DNA from: Paracoccaceae bacterium
Lineage (GTDB): Bacteria > Pseudomonadota > Alphaproteobacteria > Rhodobacterales > Rhodobacteraceae
Length of the DNA: 64,000 nt
Reading direction: 5' to 3'
NCBI GenBank assembly: GCA_027486345.1
Contig: JAIXPH010000062.1
Span: 34,619 to 98,618, forward strand
Numbering within the stretch: position 1 is the stretch's first letter; each line of letters opens with the position of its first letter. Both the position numbers and the translations under genes were made by a program. The notes below the pieces were generated by a model. That model had not been told where the DNA came from and did no database searches. It saw only the letters and a list, made by a program, of their open reading frames with translations. Shown here in pieces: positions 8,781 to 18,130 of the stretch.

Positions 8781-9818
8781 TTACCCCTCCACATGCCATT
8801 GCACCGGGAAGCCCGGATCGAAGACCGTGACCGGCCCCGCCTCGGTCAGGATCTTCGCGGGCCAGACGGCGGTTTCGCCTTTGTAGAGTGTCAGTGTCCC
8901 CGCATTCGGTGGCAGGCCGTAGAAGCGGGGGCCGTTGAGGCTGGTGAAGGACTCGAGCTTGTCCAAGGCGCCCTCTTCCTCGAACACTTGCGCCAGAAGC
9001 TGCATCGTGTTGGTGGCGGTGAAGCAGCCCGCGCAGCCGCAGGCGTGTTCTTTCAGCGCGTCGACATGGGGGGCGGAATCGGTGCCGAGGAAGAACCGTC
9101 CTTCGCCGGAGGTTGCAGCGGCACGCAAAGCCAGACGGTGTTTTTCGCGCTTGGCCACCGGCAGGCAATAGTAATGCGGTTTGATCCCACCGACGAGGAT
9201 GTGGTTGCGGTTGAGGATCAGGTGGTGAGTCGTGATCGTCGCGCCCAGCGTGTCGCCACCGGAACGGGCATAGGCCACGCCTTCTTCGGTCGTGATATGC
9301 TCCATCACCACGCGCAAGGATGGGATGCGGCGGCGCAGGGGGTCGAGGACGGTGTCGATGAACACGGCCTCCCGGTCGAAGATGTCGACGTCATGCGTCG
9401 TCACCTCACCATGCACGCAGAGCGGCAGGCCAATGTCGGCCATGCGCTCCAGCACGCCGGTCACGCGGTCCAGATCGCGCACGCCGCCATGGCTGTTGGT
9501 GGTGGCCCCGGCGGGATAGAGCTTCACCGCCTTCACCAACCCGGACGCATGGGCGCGGGCGACATCCTCCGCATCCGTGCCCTCGGTCAGATAGAGCGTC
9601 ATCAGCGGCTCAAACGTCATCCCATCCGGCAGGGCGGCGAGGATGCGGTCGCGATAGGCTGCCGCCTGATCGCCCGTCACCACGGGGGGGACGAGATTGG
9701 GCATGATGATCGCGCGGCCGAAATGGCGGGCGGATTCGGGCAAGACACCCTTCAGCATCGCGCCATCGCGCAGGTGCAGGTGCCAGTCATCGGGGCGGGT
9801 GAGCGTGATGCGTGTCAT
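8781..9818 (-). CDS. pyrC: Dihydroorotase
   Basis: This 345-aa zinc amidohydrolase closes carbamoyl-aspartate to dihydroorotate in pyrimidine synthesis. The metal ligands appear as [10 protein letters not shown] near the N-terminus, the lysine that becomes carboxylated in [19 protein letters not shown] and VMEHITT for the two histidines, and GTDSAPH for the final aspartate. This is the class II (E. coli PyrC-like) pattern, and length is normal. It is transcribed toward pyrE but separated from it by several intervening genes. A divergent gene starts about 100 bases upstream. Confidence 0.96.
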   Translation of the reverse strand: MTRITLTRPDDWHLHLRDGAMLKGVLPESARHFGRAIIMPNLVPPVVTGDQAAAYRDRILAALPDGMTFEPLMTLYLTEGTDAEDVARAHASGLVKAVKLYPAGATTNSHGGVRDLDRVTGVLERMADIGLPLCVHGEVTTHDVDIFDREAVFIDTVLDPLRRRIPSLRVVMEHITTEEGVAYARSGGDTLGATITTHHLILNRNHILVGGIKPHYYCLPVAKREKHRLALRAAATSGEGRFFLGTDSAPHVDALKEHACGCAGCFTATNTMQLLAQVFEEEGALDKLESFTSLNGPRFYGLPPNAGTLTLYKGETAVWPAKILTEAGPVTVFDPGFPVQWHVEG

Positions 9819-9915
9819 GCCCGTGGCCTAGCGTAAACAAGGGCCGCTTTCCAGTGGTCGGCGGGGCCAGCTGTGGGCTATTCTGCGCCCTGCGTCGGTT
9901 GGTCAGGGGGTGAGG

Positions 9916-10332
9916 ATGGGCAAGATGACAGCGCGGGTGGCCGCTGTGGTTCTGGCAGGCGGTTTCAGCGGTATGGTCGCGGGGGGCGCTCTGGCCCAAA
10001 GCGTCGATTGCAATGACCCGCAGACCCAGATGGCGTTCAACCTCTGCGCCCAGCAGGACTGGCAGGCGGAGGACGCGCGCCTCAACGCCGAATATAAGCG
10101 CGCCATGACCCGCGCCAAGGCCTATGACGCCGAGGCTTATGAGGGTTTGGCCGGGGCGGCGGCGGCGCTCAAGACCGCGCAACGGGCATGGATCGCCTTT
10201 CGGGACGGCAATTGCGCGGCTGAGGCCTTCACCATGAAGGGCGGCACGGCCGAGTCGCAGGTCTATTACGGCTGCATGGCCGCGATGACCGCCGCGCGGT
10301 CAGAGGAATTGGCGCTCTGGCTGTCCTACTGA
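9916..10332 (+). CDS. Secreted LprI/DUF1311-family protein
   Basis: The 138-aa product has a signal peptide of about 27 residues ending near GGALAQS. A mature domain follows with paired cysteines in the pattern DCNDPQTQMAFNLCA and a later CAAEAF...YGCM, as in the DUF1311/LprI family, some members of which inhibit lysozyme. It should be periplasmic, and no enzyme activity is implied. The start at 9916 has AGGGGG five bases upstream; an in-frame GTG at 9910 and an ATG at 9925 are alternatives. It is divergent from pyrC and stands alone. Confidence 0.8.
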   Translation: MGKMTARVAAVVLAGGFSGMVAGGALAQSVDCNDPQTQMAFNLCAQQDWQAEDARLNAEYKRAMTRAKAYDAEAYEGLAGAAAALKTAQRAWIAFRDGNCAAEAFTMKGGTAESQVYYGCMAAMTAARSEELALWLSY

Positions 10333-10523
10333 CGGGGTCGGCTCACCGAAAGGCGGAGGAAAAATCCCGTTTGCCTGTTGCCCCTGCAATCGTTTACCAA
10401 TCGGAAACGGCCTTCGGATACGCCGGGGGCCGCAAAAAGCGCGCGAATGCGCCGTAATGGTGGTGAGGGGCAGGGCAGCGCCGCGATGGGCCATGGGGTC
10501 CGGGGGTGCCTGTCGGGTGTGTG

Positions 10524-12713
10524 ATGCGGATAGTCTTTCATTCCGGAACGGGAACGCAACTGGTGCGGTCGGTGCAGATGGCGCTGGCCGGCGCGCGGGC
10601 CGACGTGCTGACGCAGGGGGTGCTTTATCCCGATAGCCTTGGGGCCTTGGGCCAGTCCGACCTGTTCACGGCGGCCCTGTCGCCCGCTGAGGGGCATCCG
10701 CTCTTGGCGCTGCGGGGGCTGACCGATCCGGTTGATGCGCAGGATTTCGCCCTGCGCGCGCGGGCCGGTCTGGCCGGTCTGATCGTGAGGCACCGGCCCA
10801 AGATGCTGCTCCTGTCGCTGCCGGAAGCGGCGGTGTTTTGCACGACGCCCGCCGCCTTGGCCGCGATGCGGGCGGTGTTGTCCGAATTCTCCGATGATAT
10901 CCTGCCCGTCCTGCACCTCGCCCCACCGGCCGAGGCGGCGGCGGATGCCTTCCATCTGCAAACCCTGCTCGGCGCGACGGGGGCGCCGCCGATGGGCAAG
11001 GGCACCGTCGGGATTGACCCGGATGCGACGGCAGCACTTTGGGCGCAGGTTTTCGGGGCAGAGACCTTGACGGCACGGGAATTCGCCGGAGCCTTGACCG
11101 CCAAAGATCTGGGCGTGGCGCTGGCCGATCTGGGGCAGGGGGCGCTAACGGCCCGGCTTGTGCCGCACCAACGCCCGTCGCTGGTCACCCTGCGCCGGGC
11201 CTTGGCGCTGAACGCAGGCTTGGCGGGGATGGACAGCCTGCCCTTTTCCTTGCGCGAGTCGTTGCTGGCCAAACTGGGCGGAGAGGGCGATCCCCTGACC
11301 GCCGCCGACCTTGCCCCGCTGACCGCCGCGATCCGCACGGTGAAGGGGGCGAGGAAAACCGCCCCCGATCTGTCACCGGACCCGGACTTCGAGCCCTCGC
11401 CCTTGCTGGCAGGCGTGGCCGAAGCCGCCGCCGCCGCGCGTCAGGCCGCCGATGCGGCGCGCGTGCAGCGGTTGACGGCGCAGGGCGCGGCCTCCACCGC
11501 CCGTGCGGTGGCTGCCCCGCGCCGCAAGGGGCCGGAACCGCTGACCAAGGCTGGGGAGTCGATCCTGTCGCCCACCGCCAAGGAGGTGCACCGCAGCTTT
11601 GCCGGGGGCCGCTATTGGCCGCGCAACACGGGTGTGGTGGGCATTGACGAAACCGCCGACCTGCCGCCCTTCCCGGTGGACACGCCACCCAAAACCGGCA
11701 CGCTGATCGTCGGCTGCATGAAGAACGAGGGGCCCTACATCCTTGAATGGATCGCCTATCACAAGGCCATCGGGGTGGATCACTTCCTGATCTTCACCAA
11801 CGATTGCAGCGACGGCACCGATGAGATCCTGATCCGGCTGATGGAGCTTGGCCATCTGACCCATGTCTCCAACAACGAATGGAAGGGCAAGTCGCCGCAG
11901 CAGGCCGCGCTGAACAAGGCGATGAAGATGGACCTTGTGAAACAGGCCGACTGGCTGATCCACATCGACATCGACGAATACATCAACGTGCGGATGGGCA
12001 ACGGCACCTTGGCCGATCTTTACGCGGGCATGGGAGAGGCCACAAACCTTGCTATGACATGGCGGTTGTTCGGCAATGCCGGACAAGAGGAGATTGGTGA
12101 GGCCACGGTGATCGACCGCTTCACCGGCTGCGCGCCGGCCTATGTGCCCAAACCCCATACGATGTGGGGCTTCAAGTCGATCACCCGCAACGTCGGGGCC
12201 TATAGCAAGCTGTCCTGCCACCGTCCGAACAAGGTGGCCCCGAAGATGAAGGATCAGGTGCGCTGGCTGAACGGCAATCTGGCCGATCACTCCAAGGAGT
12301 TGACGGACAAGGGCTGGCGGTCCTCGATCCAGTCCATCGGCTATGACGCGGTGCAACTCAACCACTACGCGCTGCGCTCGCGCGAATCCTTCCTGATCAA
12401 GCGGCAACGCGGGCGGGCGCTGCATGTGGATCGCTCCATCGGGCTGAATTACTGGGTGCGGCATGACTGGCACCTGAACACCGACCGCAGCATCTTGCGG
12501 CAGGTGCCGCGCACCTGGGCGATGAAGGCGAAACTGCTGGAAGACCCGGTGCTGGCGCGGCTGCATGCCGATGCGCTGGCGTGGCATGACGCCAAGGCCG
12601 CAGAATTGCGCGCGACCGAGGCTTTTGCCGCCTTGTGGGAACAGACCAAGACCGCCGATCTAAGCGATGGTGAGCGTATGGCCTATGCCGTGGCCGAAGA
12701 CATGGAAAGCTGA
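10524..12713 (+). CDS. Fusion protein: sulfotransferase-like N-terminus and GT2 glycosyltransferase
   Basis: This 729-aa protein has two parts. The first 170 residues open with FHSGTGTQLVRSVQ, resembling the phosphosulfate-binding loop of sulfotransferases. An Ala-rich linker follows (about 270-340). The C-terminal 340 residues form a Glyco_tranf_2_4-type transferase: GCMKNEGPYILEWIAYHK near its start and the DxD-like motif HIDIDEY for metal and sugar-nucleotide binding. It probably adds a sugar to a surface glycan. Its transferase half is clearly related to the minus-strand gene at 15974-16972. It begins a plus-strand run of three genes separated by one to three bases. The N-terminal activity is inferred only from the loop. 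Confidence 0.8.
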   Translation: MRIVFHSGTGTQLVRSVQMALAGARADVLTQGVLYPDSLGALGQSDLFTAALSPAEGHPLLALRGLTDPVDAQDFALRARAGLAGLIVRHRPKMLLLSLPEAAVFCTTPAALAAMRAVLSEFSDDILPVLHLAPPAEAAADAFHLQTLLGATGAPPMGKGTVGIDPDATAALWAQVFGAETLTAREFAGALTAKDLGVALADLGQGALTARLVPHQRPSLVTLRRALALNAGLAGMDSLPFSLRESLLAKLGGEGDPLTAADLAPLTAAIRTVKGARKTAPDLSPDPDFEPSPLLAGVAEAAAAARQAADAARVQRLTAQGAASTARAVAAPRRKGPEPLTKAGESILSPTAKEVHRSFAGGRYWPRNTGVVGIDETADLPPFPVDTPPKTGTLIVGCMKNEGPYILEWIAYHKAIGVDHFLIFTNDCSDGTDEILIRLMELGHLTHVSNNEWKGKSPQQAALNKAMKMDLVKQADWLIHIDIDEYINVRMGNGTLADLYAGMGEATNLAMTWRLFGNAGQEEIGEATVIDRFTGCAPAYVPKPHTMWGFKSITRNVGAYSKLSCHRPNKVAPKMKDQVRWLNGNLADHSKELTDKGWRSSIQSIGYDAVQLNHYALRSRESFLIKRQRGRALHVDRSIGLNYWVRHDWHLNTDRSILRQVPRTWAMKAKLLEDPVLARLHADALAWHDAKAAELRATEAFAALWEQTKTADLSDGERMAYAVAEDMES

Positions 12714-12714
12714 C

Positions 12715-13983
12715 ATGGCCCGCAATCCCGAAAAACGTCGCCGCAAGGCCGAGGTTCAGGCCGTTGAACCTCCGGTGGAAACGCCGAAAGCCCGCCGCCA
12801 GCGCAAGGCGGCAGAGGTTGCAGCGGCCCCCGCCGCACCCGTCATCACCGATCCGATGGATGCCCGCACCCCGCCGAGCGCCAATGGCGGCTGGTCGGAA
12901 ACGGTGCAGATGGTGCAAGGGGCCTATGTGGTGCCAACCTCTGGCCGGGGTCTGGTGCAGGTCGGCGGCGTCTTTGATGCCGACCGGGGCTTCGTGCATC
13001 AGGCGGTGCATTGGCGGCGGGGGCGGGCGCTGTTGGAGCCGATCCGCCCGCGCCGCGTGCCGGTGGAAGGCGCGGAAACCCTGCCGGGGCGCTGGCTCTG
13101 GGGCGGTATCCTGCTTAACCACTTCGGCCATTTCCTGACCGAAAGCACCCCGCGCCTCTGGGGGTTGGCGGCAGTCGATGGTCCGCTGGATGGCATCCTC
13201 TTCCTGCACAAGCGCAACGCCGAGGTGATCCCCCTGCACAGCACCTTCCTGCGGCTGTTGGGGCATGACCTGCCGATCCGCGTGGTGGAAAAGGTCACGA
13301 AGGTTGAGGAGTTGCACATCCCCGGCCAGGGCTTTGGCATCGGGCGCATCTCTGCCGGGACCAACCGCTTCCGCGAGGTGTTCCGCACCACCTTCGCCCG
13401 CGACATCGCGCCAGACGGGCCGGAGCGTCTGTATATCTCGCGCTCCGCCCTTGGCCCCAAACGCGGCGGAGTGATCGGTGAGGTGTTCATCGAAGAGCAT
13501 CTGGCCAAGCACGGCTATGAGGTGTTCCACCCCCAGCACCATTCGCTTGAGGTGCAGATCGCCCGTTATCGCGCCGCCAAGGACATCATCGCGCTGGATG
13601 GTTCCGCCCTGCATCTGGCGGCATTTTGCGCCACGCCGGGGCAGCGCGTCGCGATGGTGCGGCGGCGGAATTCGTCGGTGTCAAAGGCCATCGGCATCCA
13701 CATCGCCGCCTTCACCGGGCGCGGGGCGGATGTGATCGACGCCATCCAGACCGATTGGGTGCTGAAGGCCAAGGGCAATGCCGACCGCTTTTCGATGGGC
13801 GAGTTGAACATGCCCGATTTGCAGCAGAAACTTCATGCGCTTGGCTATATCGGCGATGACGCGCCGTGGCAGCCCCTGGACCCCGATTGGCGCGATGGCC
13901 AGATTGCCCGCCTGCGCGATGAATACCGCAAGGACTATATCCCCCTGAGGCGCGGCGCAGTTGTAGCAGAGGCGGCGGAGTAA
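12715..13983 (+). CDS. Glycosyltransferase family 61 (DUF563) protein
   Basis: This 422-aa protein starts with a basic, Lys/Arg-rich tail of about 40 residues. The body shows the GT61/DUF563 pattern: NHFGHFLTES about one third in, ERLYISRS, then a block around HHSLEVQIARYRAAKDIIALDGSALH that matches the conserved end of the family. It is a cytoplasmic, membrane-associated transferase probably acting on exopolysaccharide or lipopolysaccharide; the sugar is not predictable. The ATG follows the previous stop by a single base (TGACATG), and the sulfotransferase gene follows after three bases, so the three are one operon. Confidence 0.85.
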   Translation: MARNPEKRRRKAEVQAVEPPVETPKARRQRKAAEVAAAPAAPVITDPMDARTPPSANGGWSETVQMVQGAYVVPTSGRGLVQVGGVFDADRGFVHQAVHWRRGRALLEPIRPRRVPVEGAETLPGRWLWGGILLNHFGHFLTESTPRLWGLAAVDGPLDGILFLHKRNAEVIPLHSTFLRLLGHDLPIRVVEKVTKVEELHIPGQGFGIGRISAGTNRFREVFRTTFARDIAPDGPERLYISRSALGPKRGGVIGEVFIEEHLAKHGYEVFHPQHHSLEVQIARYRAAKDIIALDGSALHLAAFCATPGQRVAMVRRRNSSVSKAIGIHIAAFTGRGADVIDAIQTDWVLKAKGNADRFSMGELNMPDLQQKLHALGYIGDDAPWQPLDPDWRDGQIARLRDEYRKDYIPLRRGAVVAEAAE

Positions 13984-13986
13984 GCG

Positions 13987-14823
13987 ATGATCCTGATGCA
14001 ACCCGACCTTGCTGCACGCCCCGCGCCCATCAACGCCGACAGCTTCAAGCCGGAACTGTCCACGGCGGAGTCATCCGACCTGCCCAAGTTGATGGCCCCG
14101 GTGCGGCTGGAGACGCGGCGCGAAAGAACCACCCGCATTTTCCAGATCGGCTTCAACAAATGCGGCACGCGCAGTCTTTATCGGTTCCTGCAACGCTCGG
14201 GCATCCAAGCCGCGCATTTCAACCGGGGGCTGCTCGCATGGTCCATTCAGGACAACATCGCGCATGGCCGCAAACCGCTGCACGGGCGGATTGACCAATG
14301 GGTCGCCTATACCGACATCCAGCAGGTCACCCGCGAAGTGGCCATCGAAGGCGTGCGCTACTTCCGTGAATTGTATCACTACTACCCCAATTCCTATTTC
14401 ATCCTGAACACCCGCGACAAGGCTGCGTGGATCAAGTCGCGCTTGGCCCACGGCGCGGGCTTCTACGCCCGCCGCTATGCCCGCGCGCTGGGGGTGGAGT
14501 CTGAGGAAGAGGTCGTCGCCGCATGGAGCGCGGATTGGGACCGCCACCACGCGGAGGTGCAAGAGTTCTTCGCCGACAAGCCCGGCCGCCTGCTGGTCTA
14601 TGACATCAAGACCTCAAAACCGCAGGAGATGGTGGATTTCCTCTCCCCCGATTTCCTGACGCGGGTTGAGGATTTCCGCCATGAGGGCGACACGGCCAAC
14701 GTCGATCCCGAACGCTATCGCGGCAACCGTCCGGTCAAGCACACGGCTGAGGCATCGGAAAAGCCGCGCCGCAAGAAAAAGCGACTGGAACGGAAACGCG
14801 CACGCGAGGCAAAGGCGACGTAG
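13987..14823 (+). CDS. Sulfotransferase-family protein
   Basis: This 278-aa protein carries the 5'-phosphosulfate-binding loop IFQIGFNKCGTRSLYRFLQ (about residues 51-69) and a later region, YFILNTRDKAAWIKSRL, that corresponds to the 3'-phosphate-binding strand-helix of PAPS sulfotransferases. The C-terminus is an extremely basic Lys/Arg tail that may bind membrane or nucleic acid. As the last gene of a GT2-GT61-sulfotransferase run it would fit sulfation of a surface polysaccharide, which is an inference. The gene ends three bases before the stop of the convergent gene. Confidence 0.82.
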   Translation: MILMQPDLAARPAPINADSFKPELSTAESSDLPKLMAPVRLETRRERTTRIFQIGFNKCGTRSLYRFLQRSGIQAAHFNRGLLAWSIQDNIAHGRKPLHGRIDQWVAYTDIQQVTREVAIEGVRYFRELYHYYPNSYFILNTRDKAAWIKSRLAHGAGFYARRYARALGVESEEEVVAAWSADWDRHHAEVQEFFADKPGRLLVYDIKTSKPQEMVDFLSPDFLTRVEDFRHEGDTANVDPERYRGNRPVKHTAEASEKPRRKKKRLERKRAREAKAT

Positions 14824-14826
14824 CGC

Positions 14827-15807
14827 TCAATCCTCGGCCCATGCCCCGGCATCGGCGCGTTCGGCGGGGGTGGCGTAATGGGCGTGCAGGCGCCCATAAA
14901 GCCGCCGTGCGCGGGGCAGGTTGACGCGGGTGTTCAGCGCCCGGCACAGCACCCAGAGCCGCCGCTGGCTTTGCGCGGCCTCGGTCCGTGCCAGCAATTC
15001 CTTCAGGAACGGCAGGTTCCGCAGCCGTCGCCGCCAGAGGCGGGCAAAAATGTGCGGGGTCAGCGTGCCTTCGCAGGCTTCGGTCAAGAGACGCGGCAGC
15101 ACCCCCATCGAGGTCAGCGCATCCTCCAGCCGGTTGCCCGCAAAGCGCGCGCGCAGGTGGTGGACATGCGGCCCCCGGAACAGCGCGGCATGGATGAGGT
15201 CGGCCTTCAACGCCGGATCATAGATCAACCAGACCGCTGCAGCCCCTTCGACCATGTCGGGGGCAAAGCCGTAACGGCTGGTGAAATCCAAGCGTCGCAG
15301 ACGGGCGAAACGGTCATCCCATCCCGTCACCGCCGGGTCCAATGTGGCGCGCGGCTGCACCGCCAGAACCACCGCCCCCGGCGCGCAGACGGCAAAGGCG
15401 CAGGCGGCATGCGCCCCGCTGCCGGTGCCGTAAAACAGCACGTTGTCGAAATCCTCGAAGAACCCTTCATCCACCAGACGGTCAAAGTAGCGATAGACCC
15501 GGTCATCCCTGAACCACGTCTCGCCGTCCGAGATCAGGCACAGATGCGACCACCCGCGCTGCGCGGCGACGGAATGGCCAAAGGACAACTGACCCTCGCG
15601 CGCCAGAATGCTGTCCAATGTCTCGAAGGTGACGACCAGCGCGGGACCGTCATCGTGAAACCATGCCCAGTGCCGGTCGCCCACCGGTTCGAAATAGCCC
15701 ACTTCGGCGCACCGCGCTTCCATGGCCTGACACCAGCGGTCCCGGTCAGAGGGGGCGGTCACCGCGTGCCGGGTGTCCTGTGCGGGGGTCTCTGCCTCGT
15801 CCGACAT
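14827..15807 (-). CDS. Alpha/beta-hydrolase-like protein of unknown function
   Basis: In this 326-aa protein the segment VLFYGTGSGAHAACAF resembles a nucleophile elbow (G-x-S-G-x), and WAWFHDDGPALVVTFE fits an early core strand of an alpha/beta hydrolase. I recall relatives in Rhodobacterales labelled 'phosphoadenosine phosphosulfate reductase', but the cysteine and PAPS motifs of that enzyme are not seen here. The start at 15807 is preferred; the longer frame to 15924 adds Arg-rich sequence. It faces the sulfotransferase operon tail-to-tail and lies downstream of a GT2 gene on its own strand, so a role in surface glycan handling is possible. Confidence 0.65.
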   Translation of the reverse strand: MSDEAETPAQDTRHAVTAPSDRDRWCQAMEARCAEVGYFEPVGDRHWAWFHDDGPALVVTFETLDSILAREGQLSFGHSVAAQRGWSHLCLISDGETWFRDDRVYRYFDRLVDEGFFEDFDNVLFYGTGSGAHAACAFAVCAPGAVVLAVQPRATLDPAVTGWDDRFARLRRLDFTSRYGFAPDMVEGAAAVWLIYDPALKADLIHAALFRGPHVHHLRARFAGNRLEDALTSMGVLPRLLTEACEGTLTPHIFARLWRRRLRNLPFLKELLARTEAAQSQRRLWVLCRALNTRVNLPRARRLYGRLHAHYATPAERADAGAWAED

Positions 15808-15973
15808 GTGCCTGCCTTGTCGCCGTTCTGTGTCGCCATTCTGCCGATCTGCGCGCCTGCCCCACAAGGCAGACGGCACCGCCACCACGTTCACCCGGAA
15901 CCGGGCGGGCGGGCAAGGTGGCATGGTGGAAACAATCGCTCCGCTCCGTTTCCGGGTTTCACCCGCGCGCCCG

Positions 15974-16972
15974 TCACCCGCGCGAATGCACCCAGATCAG
16001 CCGCGCCTCCTCTGCCGTCAGCACGCGCGAGGGCGGCACCAGCAGCAGCCGCCCGAACAGCGCACGCCACGGCTCCTCCTCCATCATCTGGGAAAACCGC
16101 TTTTGCCGCCAGCGGAACGCCGCCTTGTGCAGCGCGGCCAGTTCGGGGTCGGCGTGCAATTCCGCCCGCACCGCGCGGCTGTCCACGTTCAGCGAGGACC
16201 GATCCTCCACCGCGCTGAAATTGCGCTCCACCCAGTAGCCGGTGTCAAACCCCGCCGCATCGCGGTTGGCGCGGCCCCGGTCGCATTTCAGAAGATACCC
16301 CTCCATCGTGCCGATGGCGTAATGGTTCAACTGCACCAGCCCGCAATTGTCTTGCCCCAAGGGCGAAAACAGCCGCGCCGGACCCTCGGGCATCGCCCGC
16401 CCCGATCCGTCATGCCAGCGTTGCCCCTGATGGCCGCCGCGCGGGCGGTGGATGCCGGGTTTGGGAAACAGCGCCGTGCGGAACAGCGTCTTGAACATCT
16501 GCGCCCGCCACGGCCAGTAGAGCACCGGAGGGGCCGCGCGCAGAAAGGTTTCCGTCACCGGCGCGTCGGTCTGCTGCACGATCCCGCCATTGCCGAACAT
16601 CCGCCACGTCAGGCTGATCGCATCGGTCTGGGGCAGGGCGTCCAGCAAGGCCCCCACCGTATGATCCCCCACATGCACCGCCAGAAATTCGTCAATGTCG
16701 ATGGCTGCCGCCCAATCGGCCGCCTTGAACAGAGGGTGCTTCTCGGCCTTTTTCAGCGCCTCGAAATGCGCGCCCTTCTCGTGCGGGCCGGGGTTGGGGA
16801 CATGGGTCAGCCAGCCCATCGCCGCCAGACGGTCCAGCATCGCATCGGTGCCATCCTGACACTCGTTGGAAAACACCAGAAAATCGGTGAAGCCAGTGGC
16901 GCGGTGATGCGCCAGCCATTCGATCAGGAAGGCCCCCTCGTTCCGCACCGTCAGGATTGCCAGCACCCGCAC
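15974..16972 (-). CDS. Glycosyltransferase family 2 protein (Glyco_tranf_2_4 type)
   Basis: This 332-aa transferase begins directly with the GT-A fold: LAILTVRNEGAFLIEWLAHH, then FSNECQDGTDAML, and the metal-binding motif AIDIDEFLAVH. It is a shorter relative of the C-terminal half of the gene at 10524-12713 (compare NEGPYILEW and DIDEY there). It should act in the cytoplasm at the inner membrane on a surface glycan; donor and acceptor are unknown. It is transcribed away from the MoxR gene, and the roughly 150-base gap between them should hold both promoters. Confidence 0.85.
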   Translation of the reverse strand: MRVLAILTVRNEGAFLIEWLAHHRATGFTDFLVFSNECQDGTDAMLDRLAAMGWLTHVPNPGPHEKGAHFEALKKAEKHPLFKAADWAAAIDIDEFLAVHVGDHTVGALLDALPQTDAISLTWRMFGNGGIVQQTDAPVTETFLRAAPPVLYWPWRAQMFKTLFRTALFPKPGIHRPRGGHQGQRWHDGSGRAMPEGPARLFSPLGQDNCGLVQLNHYAIGTMEGYLLKCDRGRANRDAAGFDTGYWVERNFSAVEDRSSLNVDSRAVRAELHADPELAALHKAAFRWRQKRFSQMMEEEPWRALFGRLLLVPPSRVLTAEEARLIWVHSRG

Positions 16973-17125
16973 CCCAGTCCCCTTTCACGTTCACCTCCTT
17001 GGGTTACCACGCCGCGCCCTGCGGTCAAACGCTGCGCTTGCACTTTGGTCGCATCCCGGCCCCCCCACGCTTGACCCCACCCCGGCGCGGGGCCAAGCAT
17101 GGCACAGCACAACAGGGGGCCGCGC

Positions 17126-18034
17126 ATGACCACGATACCGTCCAGCATCGACGCGGTGGAAACGCTTCTGGCGGGCCAAGGCTATGTCGCCAGCCGCGCC
17201 CTTGCCACGGTGGTGTTCCTGTCCCTGCGCCTGAACCGCCCCCTGTTCCTTGAGGGAGAGGCCGGGGTCGGCAAGACCGAGATCGCCAAGACCCTTGCCG
17301 CCGCCCTTGGCCGCCGCCTGATCCGGCTGCAATGCTATGAGGGGCTGGATGCCTCGTCCGCCGTGTGTGAATGGAACTTCGCCGCCCAGATGATCGCCAT
17401 CCGCACCGCCGAGGCGGGCGGGGGCGCGGATCGTGACGCGCTGAAGGCGGAACTGTTCACCGAAGACTATCTGATCGAACGCCCGCTCTTGCAGGCGATG
17501 CGCCCGCAACCCGGCGGCGCGCCGATCCTCTTGATCGACGAGTTGGACCGCACAGATGAACCTTTTGAGGCGTTCCTGCTGGAGGCGCTGTCGGATTTTC
17601 AGGTCACCATCCCCGAACTCGGCACTATCCGCGCGCCGGAACCGCCCATCGTGATCCTGACCTCAAACCGCACGCGCGAGGTGCATGACGCGCTGAAAAG
17701 GCGGTGTCTGTATCACTGGGTCGATTACCCCGACTTTGACCGCGAACACGCCATCCTGAAATCCCGCGCGCCCGAGGCGCAAGAGACGCTCAGCCGTGAG
17801 GTGGTGGCCTTTGTCCAGCGTCTGCGGCGTGAAGACCTGTTCAAGCGCCCCGGTGTCGCTGAAACCATCGACTGGGCGAAATGCCTGCTGGCCCTTGATG
17901 TCATCACCCTTTCGCCCGAGGTCATCGCTGACACGCTGGGGGCGATCCTGAAATATCAGGATGATATCCAGAAGATCCAAGGCTCCGAGGCCAAGAAACT
18001 GCTGGAAGAGGTCCGCAAGGGGCTGTCGGCGTGA
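17126..18034 (+). CDS. MoxR-type AAA+ ATPase (CoxD-like)
   Basis: This 302-aa AAA+ protein has Walker A GEAGVGKTE (about residues 44-52), Walker B LLIDELDR, sensor 1 ILTSNRTRE, and the arginine-rich ALKRRCLYHW segment after it, all as in MoxR ATPases. MoxR proteins work with VWA-domain partners as chaperones that mature metal enzymes. Here a VWA gene follows about 940 bases on, and XdhC-like and molybdopterin-binding genes lie further downstream, the usual company of CoxD in carbon-monoxide dehydrogenase-type clusters. The ATG at 17126 was preferred over one at 17099 because the conserved domain starts soon after. Confidence 0.88.
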   Translation: MTTIPSSIDAVETLLAGQGYVASRALATVVFLSLRLNRPLFLEGEAGVGKTEIAKTLAAALGRRLIRLQCYEGLDASSAVCEWNFAAQMIAIRTAEAGGGADRDALKAELFTEDYLIERPLLQAMRPQPGGAPILLIDELDRTDEPFEAFLLEALSDFQVTIPELGTIRAPEPPIVILTSNRTREVHDALKRRCLYHWVDYPDFDREHAILKSRAPEAQETLSREVVAFVQRLRREDLFKRPGVAETIDWAKCLLALDVITLSPEVIADTLGAILKYQDDIQKIQGSEAKKLLEEVRKGLSA

Positions 18035-18130
18035 CAGGTGCTGTCAAACAGCCTTTGCCTGCTTGTCTTGGCCCAAGGGTCGCGTCATGTTTGGTATCTG
18101 TAACGAGTAGCCGTCCAGAAAGGCCAGGGT

